From an uncultured Thermomicrobiales bacterium (GTDB lineage: Bacteria; Chloroflexota; Chloroflexia; Thermomicrobiales; UBA6265), in the NCBI GenBank assembly GCA_902806355.1, contig CADCWI010000022.1, positions 1 to 37,845 on the forward strand: a DNA stretch of 37,845 nucleotides, read 5' to 3'. The position numbers and the translations under genes are program-made. The number at the start of each line of letters is the position of its first letter. Position 1 is the first letter of the stretch. This document shows, one piece after another, positions 32,608-37,845 of this stretch. Below the pieces are notes generated by a model. That model saw nothing but the letters and a program-made list of their open reading frames with translations, did not search any database and was not told where the DNA came from.

Positions 32608-33726
32608 TTACTGGACGGTGATGGATTGCGACCTGCGCTTGAAAATCGTGCCGGCGTTGTTGACATCCTCGGGCGCGATCCCCTGCAGATTGAGTTCGCG
32701 GGCGAAATGGCAACGGGCATAGTGGTTTGGCTTGATCTCCTCCAGCGCGGGCCGCTCCACGCGGCAGACTTCCTGCGCGTACGGGCACCTCGGATGGAAG
32801 TAACAGCCGCTCGGGGGATTGGACGGGCTCGGCAACTCTCCCTGGAGCACGATCCGCTTTTTGGTGGCCTTGGGATCCGGGCGCGGCACCGCCGACATGA
32901 GCGCTTCGGTATAGGGCATCAGCGGATTGCTGTAGAGCTCCCTGGTCGGTGCACTCTCGACGATCTGCCCAACGTACATCACCGAGACGTGGTCCGAGAC
33001 GTTCTCGACCACGCTCAGGTCATGAGCGACGAAGAGGTACGACAGGCCAAACTCATTCTGGAGCCCTCGGAGCAGCTTCAGAATCTGTGCCTGAACCGAG
33101 ACATCCAGGGCGGAGACCGGCTCATCGCAAATCAGGAGCTGGGGTTGCATGGAGAGGGCACGGGCAATCGCCAGGCGCTGGCGCTGTCCACCGCTGAACG
33201 CGTGCGGATACCGGCGTGCGTACTCGGGGCGAAGCCCGACCAGCTCCAGCAGGCCGGCGACCTTGCGGTCGAGCTCCTTGCCCTGTGCTTGCTTGTTGAC
33301 CAGCAGGTGCTCGCCGACGATCTGCTGGACGGTCATCCGCGGGTTGAGCGATGAATACGGGTCCTGGTAGACGATCTTCATGTTCCGGCGCACTTGGCGC
33401 AGCTTCCGGTCATCGAGCGTGGGGACATTGCTCCAGCCGATCTCGCGGTCCTTGAACCAGATCTCGCCGGCTGTTGGCTCGATCGCGCGGAGCAGCATCC
33501 GCCCTGTTGTCGTCTTGCCGCATCCGCTCTCCCCGACCAGGCCGTGGGTCTGGCCCTGCCGGACGGCAAGGCTGACGCCATCGACCGCGCGGACGGCGCC
33601 AACGGAGCGCTTGAGGAACCCGCGATGGATCGGGAAATGTTTCTTCAGATCCCGGACCTCGACGAGCAGTCCATCGTCCTGAGGTGGCTGACCCGTCCGG
33701 GGAGCATCGTTGACCATCGTCGCCAT
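32608..33726 (-). CDS. Opp/Dpp-type ABC transporter ATP-binding protein (OppF-like)
   Basis: This 372-residue ATPase has Walker [10 protein letters not shown], signature [15 protein letters not shown], Walker [15 protein letters not shown] and a switch His in FVAHDLSVV. The C-terminal oligopeptide-transporter extension has the Cys-containing [15 protein letters not shown]. The start at 33726 uses TAGGAG, overlapping the stop of the upstream gene at 33737. It pairs with the OppD-like ATPase to power import of peptides or, in many thermophiles and soil bacteria, oligosaccharides. Confidence 0.93.
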   Translation of the reverse strand: MATMVNDAPRTGQPPQDDGLLVEVRDLKKHFPIHRGFLKRSVGAVRAVDGVSLAVRQGQTHGLVGESGCGKTTTGRMLLRAIEPTAGEIWFKDREIGWSNVPTLDDRKLRQVRRNMKIVYQDPYSSLNPRMTVQQIVGEHLLVNKQAQGKELDRKVAGLLELVGLRPEYARRYPHAFSGGQRQRLAIARALSMQPQLLICDEPVSALDVSVQAQILKLLRGLQNEFGLSYLFVAHDLSVVENVSDHVSVMYVGQIVESAPTRELYSNPLMPYTEALMSAVPRPDPKATKKRIVLQGELPSPSNPPSGCYFHPRCPYAQEVCRVERPALEEIKPNHYARCHFARELNLQGIAPEDVNNAGTIFKRRSQSITVQ

Positions 33727-33736
33727 GCGTAATCTC

Positions 33737-34837
33737 CTAGCGCCGCACGCAACGAACGGCGTGGCCGGGGGCAACCTCTCTCAATGCCGGGACCTCGACG
33801 TCGCAGACGCCAGGGAGGAATTCCCGGCATCGCGTGTGATACGGGCAGCCACTGGGAATGTTCATCGGATCGGGCACGTTCCCGGCGATGATCTCCAGGT
33901 CCTCGACCCGCTTGCCAATGCGCGGGATCGATTCCAGCAGCGCCTGCGTGTACGGATGCTGGGGGTTGTAGAAGAGCGAGACGACATCTGTCCGCTCGAC
34001 GACCTTGCCGAGGTACATGACCACAATTTCCTGGGCCATTTCGGCGACCACCCCGAGGTTGTGGGTGATCAGCATCACCGCCATCCCGGTGCGTTCCTGG
34101 ATGCCCCGGATCAGGTCGAGGATCTGGGCCTCGGTGGTGACATCGAGCGCGGTCGTCGGCTCGTCGGCGATAAGGAGGCTGGGCTGGCAGGACAGGGCCA
34201 TCGCGATCATCGCCCGTTGGCGCATGCCGCCGGAGAACTGGTGAGGATAGTCGTCGATCCGCTGCGACGCCCTGGGCACCTCGACGAGCTCGAGCATCTC
34301 GATCGCGAGCGCTTTGGCCTCCCGCTTGGAGACATCCCGGTGCAACAGGATCGCCTCCATCAGCTGGCTGCCGATGGTGTGAACGGGCGAGAGCGATGTC
34401 ATCGGTTCCTGGAAGATCATTGCGATGTCGTTGCCGCGAATGGAGCGGATCTCATTACCCCGGTTATCGAGCGCGGTCAGGTCGATCGTGCTCTGCCGTG
34501 CCGCCTGTCGCTTGTTCGCGACTTCCGTCGCCCCGTCCTGCCCGTTGGCCTGGCCCTTCGAGGCGGCTTGGGGATGGTAGAGGATCTGCCCCTCGACGAT
34601 CCGGCCAGGATGGCGAACGATTCGCATGATCGCGCGGGCGGTGACACTCTTGCCACAGCCGCTCTCGCCGACCACGCCGAGCGTCTTCCCGGCCGGGATC
34701 GCGAAGGTGACCCCATCGACCGCCCGTACGGTGCCTTCATCCAGCTTGAACTGGACCTTGAGATCCTTGACCTCGACGAGCGGCAGCGTCTGCGGTGGTG
34801 ATTCCGTTTGGACGTTCGGCCTTGTTTCCACGCTCAC
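33737..34837 (-). CDS. Opp/Dpp-type ABC transporter ATP-binding protein (OppD-like)
   Basis: This 366-residue ATPase has Walker [13 protein letters not shown], signature [16 protein letters not shown], Walker [15 protein letters not shown] and switch His in LITHNLG. The C-terminal extension carries [16 protein letters not shown]. An insertion of about 40 residues rich in Gln and Ala ([20 protein letters not shown]) follows the first beta strands, unusual for the family. I chose GTG 34837 because GAGGA lies 7 bases upstream, overlapping the permease stop; ATG 34858 is an alternative. Confidence 0.91.
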   Translation of the reverse strand: MSVETRPNVQTESPPQTLPLVEVKDLKVQFKLDEGTVRAVDGVTFAIPAGKTLGVVGESGCGKSVTARAIMRIVRHPGRIVEGQILYHPQAASKGQANGQDGATEVANKRQAARQSTIDLTALDNRGNEIRSIRGNDIAMIFQEPMTSLSPVHTIGSQLMEAILLHRDVSKREAKALAIEMLELVEVPRASQRIDDYPHQFSGGMRQRAMIAMALSCQPSLLIADEPTTALDVTTEAQILDLIRGIQERTGMAVMLITHNLGVVAEMAQEIVVMYLGKVVERTDVVSLFYNPQHPYTQALLESIPRIGKRVEDLEIIAGNVPDPMNIPSGCPYHTRCREFLPGVCDVEVPALREVAPGHAVRCVRR

Positions 34838-34847
34838 GGTAGCGTCC

Positions 34848-35996
34848 TCACTTTGCATACGGATCGGCGGCGTCACGGAGACCGTCCCCGAAGAAGCTGA
34901 AGGCCAGGACCGTGACCACCACGAACAAACCAGGGATCAGCAGCCAGGGATAGAGAAGGATGGCCTGCACGTTCTGTGCTTCCTGCATGAGCACACCCCA
35001 GCTCACGACCGGCGGCCTGAGTCCCAGACCGAGGTAGCTCAGGGCGGTCTCACCGAGGATCATGAAGGGAATGGCGAGCGTCAGGTTCACGATGAGGTAG
35101 CTGGCAAAGGCCGGCAACATGTGCCGGACAACAATGCGCCAGGCGCTTGCGCCAGCGAGCTGCGCGTCCAACACGAAATCCTCTTCCCGCAACTGGATCA
35201 GCTTGCCGCGAACCACGCGAGCCATGCCCGTCCACCCCTGCACCGAAAGGATGAGCGAGATCACGAAATAGACCTGGAGCGCGGACCAGCCCTGCGGAAT
35301 CGCGGCGCTGAGCGCCAGCCAGAGCGGGATCGTCGGGATCGCGATCAAGAATTCGATCAGGCGCTGCACGACATTATCGAACGGCCCGCCATAGTACCCG
35401 GAAAAGCCGCCGATGATCGCACCCAGAAAGAAACTGATCGCTACCCCGACCAGCCCGACCGAGAGGGAGATGGTCGCGCCGTTAAGGGCCCGCGAGAAGA
35501 TGTCACGGCCAAGCGAATCGGTGCCGAACACAGTCAGCACCCCACCTTCCTCGACCTGCATCAGGCGGATGTTGGTCGGAATCAGGCCGAGCAACCTGTA
35601 TTCCGGACCGCGGGCGAAGAAGTTGACATCGAAGGTCTGCTCCTTGTCCTGCACGATCTTGCGGGACATCGTGGCCGGATCGGCCTTGAGGGAGAGTCCG
35701 TAGACGTACGGATCGAAGCTGCCATCCCTGAAAAGGTGCAGGCCGTTAGGGGCCGCAAAGGGATACTGGGTTCGATGTTCCGGGGTATAGGGAGAGAGAA
35801 AGGCGTTGAACACCGCCATCAGGTAGAGAAGGGCAACACCGGCCATCCCGATCATGGCGAGGTGGTGGCGCCTGAATTTGAGCCACATCAATCGCCATTG
35901 GGACGCGACGAGAATCTCTTGCTTCGCCACTGGCTCGTCAAAGGCGGTTTCGCGGCCCTCGACCGGAACGGCGAGTCTTCCATCAATCGTGGACAT
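34848..35996 (-). CDS. Opp/Dpp-type ABC transporter permease (OppC-like)
   Basis: This 382-residue membrane protein has one N-terminal helix (HLAMIGMAGVALLYLMAVFNA), an extracytoplasmic loop of roughly 100 residues, then five helices. FGTDSLGRDIFSR marks the family, and the ATPase-contact loop is near DAQLAGASAWRIVVRHMLP. The loop after helix one is longer than in typical dipeptide permeases, which resembles sugar- or opine-type members. It begins three bases after the upstream permease stop and its own stop overlaps the next gene's ribosome site. Confidence 0.92.
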   Translation of the reverse strand: MSTIDGRLAVPVEGRETAFDEPVAKQEILVASQWRLMWLKFRRHHLAMIGMAGVALLYLMAVFNAFLSPYTPEHRTQYPFAAPNGLHLFRDGSFDPYVYGLSLKADPATMSRKIVQDKEQTFDVNFFARGPEYRLLGLIPTNIRLMQVEEGGVLTVFGTDSLGRDIFSRALNGATISLSVGLVGVAISFFLGAIIGGFSGYYGGPFDNVVQRLIEFLIAIPTIPLWLALSAAIPQGWSALQVYFVISLILSVQGWTGMARVVRGKLIQLREEDFVLDAQLAGASAWRIVVRHMLPAFASYLIVNLTLAIPFMILGETALSYLGLGLRPPVVSWGVLMQEAQNVQAILLYPWLLIPGLFVVVTVLAFSFFGDGLRDAADPYAK

Positions 35997-35999
35997 CGG

Positions 36000-36995
36000 T
36001 TACTGACCTCTCTCAACGCGAATACGTGGATCGATCCACATAAGCGCAAGGTCGGAAAGGAATGTGCCAATGAGGGTCAGAACCGTCAGGATGAGCACGA
36101 TCCCGGCCGCCAGGTACATGTCTTCGGTGAGCAGGGATTGCAGGAGGACCGGGCCGATCGTCGGCAGATTGAGGACGATCGCGGTGATCGCGTCGCCGGA
36201 GAACATGGCTGGCAGCAGCCAGCCGATCGTGCTTGCGATCGGATTCAGCGCGACGCGCACCGGATACCGGAGGAGCAACCTCCACTCGCTGACGCCCTTG
36301 GCCCGCGCCGTCTCGACGTAGGGCTGGTTGAGCTCATCGAGCAATGTCGCCCGCATTACGCGGACGATGGATGCCGTTCCCGCGATGCCGATCACGAAGA
36401 GCGGTACGGGAAGGTGAGCCAGAAGATCCATCAACTTGCCGAAACTCCAGGGCGCTGACTGGTATTCCGGTGAATAGAGTCCCGCGACCGAAATCCCGAA
36501 CCACCTGTAGAAGAGCATCATCGCGACGAGACCAAGCAGGAAGTTCGGGACGGCGAGTCCGATGAAACCGATGAATGTCGCGACGTAATCGCCGAGGGAG
36601 TACTGCTTGACCGCAGCGTAGATCCCGATCGGGATCGCAATGAGGTACACCAGCAGGGTTGAGCCAAGTGACGTGACGAGCGTCATTGGCAGCCGGTCAA
36701 GGATGACTTCGGAAACCGGAGCACGCCAGGCAAACGAGCGCCCAAGATCGCCCTCCGTGACCAGGCCGCGCGTCCATTTGAGGTACTGAACATACTCCGG
36801 GTCGCCAAGCCCGTAGGCGTTCCGGAGCGAGGCAATCTGATCGTCCGTGACATCTCCCCCCTGCGCTTCGAGTTGGGAAACATAGGACGTCAGATAGTCA
36901 CCTGGTGGCAGCACAATGATGGCGAACGACACCAACGTGGTGAGCGCTATGAGAAGGAGCATATACATGAAGCGTCGCGCGATGTAGCTCCCCAC
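36000..36995 (-). CDS. Opp/Dpp-type ABC transporter permease (OppB-like)
   Basis: This protein of about 331 residues has an N-terminal helix (YMLLLIALTTLVSFAIIVLPPGDY), a loop containing NAYGLGDPEYVQYLKW and GDLGRSFAWRAPV, and five further helices. The contact loop is ETARAKGVSEWRLLLRYPVRVALNP. I prefer GTG 36995 after GGAGGGG, although GTG 37040 gives a 15-residue longer protein. It follows the binding-protein gene after a double hairpin. Confidence 0.9.
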   Translation of the reverse strand: MGSYIARRFMYMLLLIALTTLVSFAIIVLPPGDYLTSYVSQLEAQGGDVTDDQIASLRNAYGLGDPEYVQYLKWTRGLVTEGDLGRSFAWRAPVSEVILDRLPMTLVTSLGSTLLVYLIAIPIGIYAAVKQYSLGDYVATFIGFIGLAVPNFLLGLVAMMLFYRWFGISVAGLYSPEYQSAPWSFGKLMDLLAHLPVPLFVIGIAGTASIVRVMRATLLDELNQPYVETARAKGVSEWRLLLRYPVRVALNPIASTIGWLLPAMFSGDAITAIVLNLPTIGPVLLQSLLTEDMYLAAGIVLILTVLTLIGTFLSDLALMWIDPRIRVERGQ

Positions 36996-37094
36996 CGGTC
37001 CCCTCCGTTTCCTGACCAGATGCTTCCTGCTGTGGGCCACCTTCGGTTATGAGCGATCGGTCCCCTGCCCCGCCGTGAGTTGAGGCAGGGCCGT

Positions 37095-37166
37095 CATCCT
37101 GCTCGTCAACCGGCTCCGGGGCGTGCCGGACTGGAACGCCCCGGAAGATGGCTGGCGAGCAGGATG
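37095..37166 (-). terminator. Nested double hairpin between binding-protein and permease genes
   Basis: The outer stem is CATCCTGCTCG (37095-37105) with CGAGCAGGATG (37156-37166). The inner stem is TCCGGGGCGT (37115-37124) with ACGCCCCGGA (37136-37145). It begins four bases after the binding-protein stop. In transporter units such structures usually stabilise the binding-protein mRNA or reduce read-through. Confidence 0.65.
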
Positions 37167-37170
37167 GCGA

Positions 37171-37845
37171 CTATTGCTGCCGCATGAAGTACGTCTCCGG
37201 GTGGTACGGGTACTGGAAGTGGCCGTCCCAGGTGTGGATGCCCGTCTCGGGCACGTTGCCGATCGTGTTCTTGACGATGATCGGCCACGGCGTCATGCCC
37301 ACCGTCCCGATCGACCACAGGTTGTCCGCCTGGGACTTCAGCAGCTTGTCAGCAAGCGCCGGATCGAGCGTTTCGCTGAATTCGCGCCAGGTGTTGAGCG
37401 CGTCCAGGTACCACTCGGCCGGCTCCTCACCTGCGGTTCCCCCTGATTCCCACCACTCGTTCCAGAGCGGGGCGATCGAGGATTCATCGCCGGCCTTGCC
37501 GGTGACCCACTTGCGGTCGACCGGGAGCAGGATGTCGGTCGAGGCGTCACCGTGCCACATCGACATCGGTTCCTTGTTGGTCTCGACGCGCGGCCCGAGC
37601 AATTGGCGCGTGACGGGTGTGCCGACGACATCGATCCCGATCGCCCGCCAGTATTCCGAGACCAGCTCGAGGATCTGCATCTTCGGGCCTTCGCCGTTGA
37701 AGTAGTCAAAGGCGTACTTCAGCGGCTTGCCGCTCGGCAGCAGCCGCGCCGAGCGGTCCTCGTTCCAGGCAAGACCCAGCTCGTCGAGGAGGGCGTTGGC
37801 CTGGTCGGGATCGTACTGGGCCCAGGCGTCAGCGTACTCCTGCTT
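37171..37845 (-). CDS. ABC transporter substrate-binding protein, family 5, C-terminal part (5' end beyond window)
   Basis: The open minus-strand frame runs from the right edge to a TAG at 37171, giving 224 residues of the C-terminal half. DPDQANALLDELGLAWNEDR and LELVSEYWRAIGIDV are typical of family 5 (oligopeptide or oligosaccharide) binding proteins, and the WD and WP-containing segments near the end fit the closing domain. The signal peptide and ligand-defining lobe lie outside the window. It is the first gene of the Opp-type unit visible here. Confidence 0.9.
   Translation of the reverse strand, partial: KQEYADAWAQYDPDQANALLDELGLAWNEDRSARLLPSGKPLKYAFDYFNGEGPKMQILELVSEYWRAIGIDVVGTPVTRQLLGPRVETNKEPMSMWHGDASTDILLPVDRKWVTGKAGDESSIAPLWNEWWESGGTAGEEPAEWYLDALNTWREFSETLDPALADKLLKSQADNLWSIGTVGMTPWPIIVKNTIGNVPETGIHTWDGHFQYPYHPETYFMRQQ

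Noticed and set aside
34626..36458. A 610-codon open frame on the plus strand
   Set aside because: It lies opposite the clearly recognisable OppD, OppC and OppB genes. Its protein is rich in charged residues and His, with no domain, as expected for an antisense frame in high-GC DNA.

Overview
The window is high-GC bacterial DNA, except for a local AT-richer patch near 15.5-16.3 kb. It reads as a carbohydrate and sugar-acid catabolism region. Clues to the host are two LLM-class flavin (probably F420-type) oxidoreductases, several divergent enolase-superfamily dehydratases, GTG and TTG starts, terminator-like hairpins without T-tracts, and dispersed intergenic hairpin repeats. Together these suggest a Chloroflexota bacterium, perhaps of the Thermomicrobia/Sphaerobacter type. 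This is an inference from style; no rRNA or other marker gene is present.

Left third (1-10.6 kb): a partial enolase-superfamily enzyme cut by the left edge, a D-2-hydroxyacid dehydrogenase, a VOC protein, a galactonate-dehydratase-like enolase member, and a DapA-type aldolase/dehydratase divergent from an IclR regulator. These are followed by an LLM oxidoreductase, an M81 (MlrC-like) metallopeptidase, a roughly 0.94 kb non-coding stretch with an 11-bp tandem repeat, and a small LapA-type membrane protein.

Middle (11-25.6 kb): a second LLM oxidoreductase and a GH51 alpha-L-arabinofuranosidase are on the plus strand. On the minus strand are two more enolase-superfamily enzymes, an orphan aromatic-rich 145-residue protein in low-GC DNA, an IlvD/Edd sugar-acid dehydratase, a beta-propeller lactonase, an SDR dehydrogenase, and an RbsC/FrcC-type sugar ABC transporter (ATPase, permease, binding protein). 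This set could carry a non-phosphorylative route: arabinoside hydrolysis, uptake, oxidation at C1, lactone hydrolysis, dehydration, and cleavage or second dehydration by the DapA-type enzyme. A fragment of a second IlvD gene lies downstream of the GH51 gene.

Right third (26-37.8 kb, all minus strand): three Gfo/Idh/MocA dehydrogenases alternate with two xylose-isomerase-like TIM-barrel proteins. Then comes an Opp/Dpp-type ABC transporter in the transcription order binding protein, permease B, permease C, ATPase D, ATPase F. The binding protein is cut by the right edge. The alternation recalls inositol catabolism, but also the oxidise-then-eliminate chemistry of 3-keto-glycoside cleavage. The transporter could import glycosides or oligosaccharides as well as peptides.

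The most unusual signal is non-coding. A family of intergenic elements has a conserved flank and a short hairpin whose arms differ between copies while staying complementary. A second hairpin module has a constant YCTTGTG loop and different stems. No tRNA, rRNA, CRISPR array or intact insertion sequence was seen.
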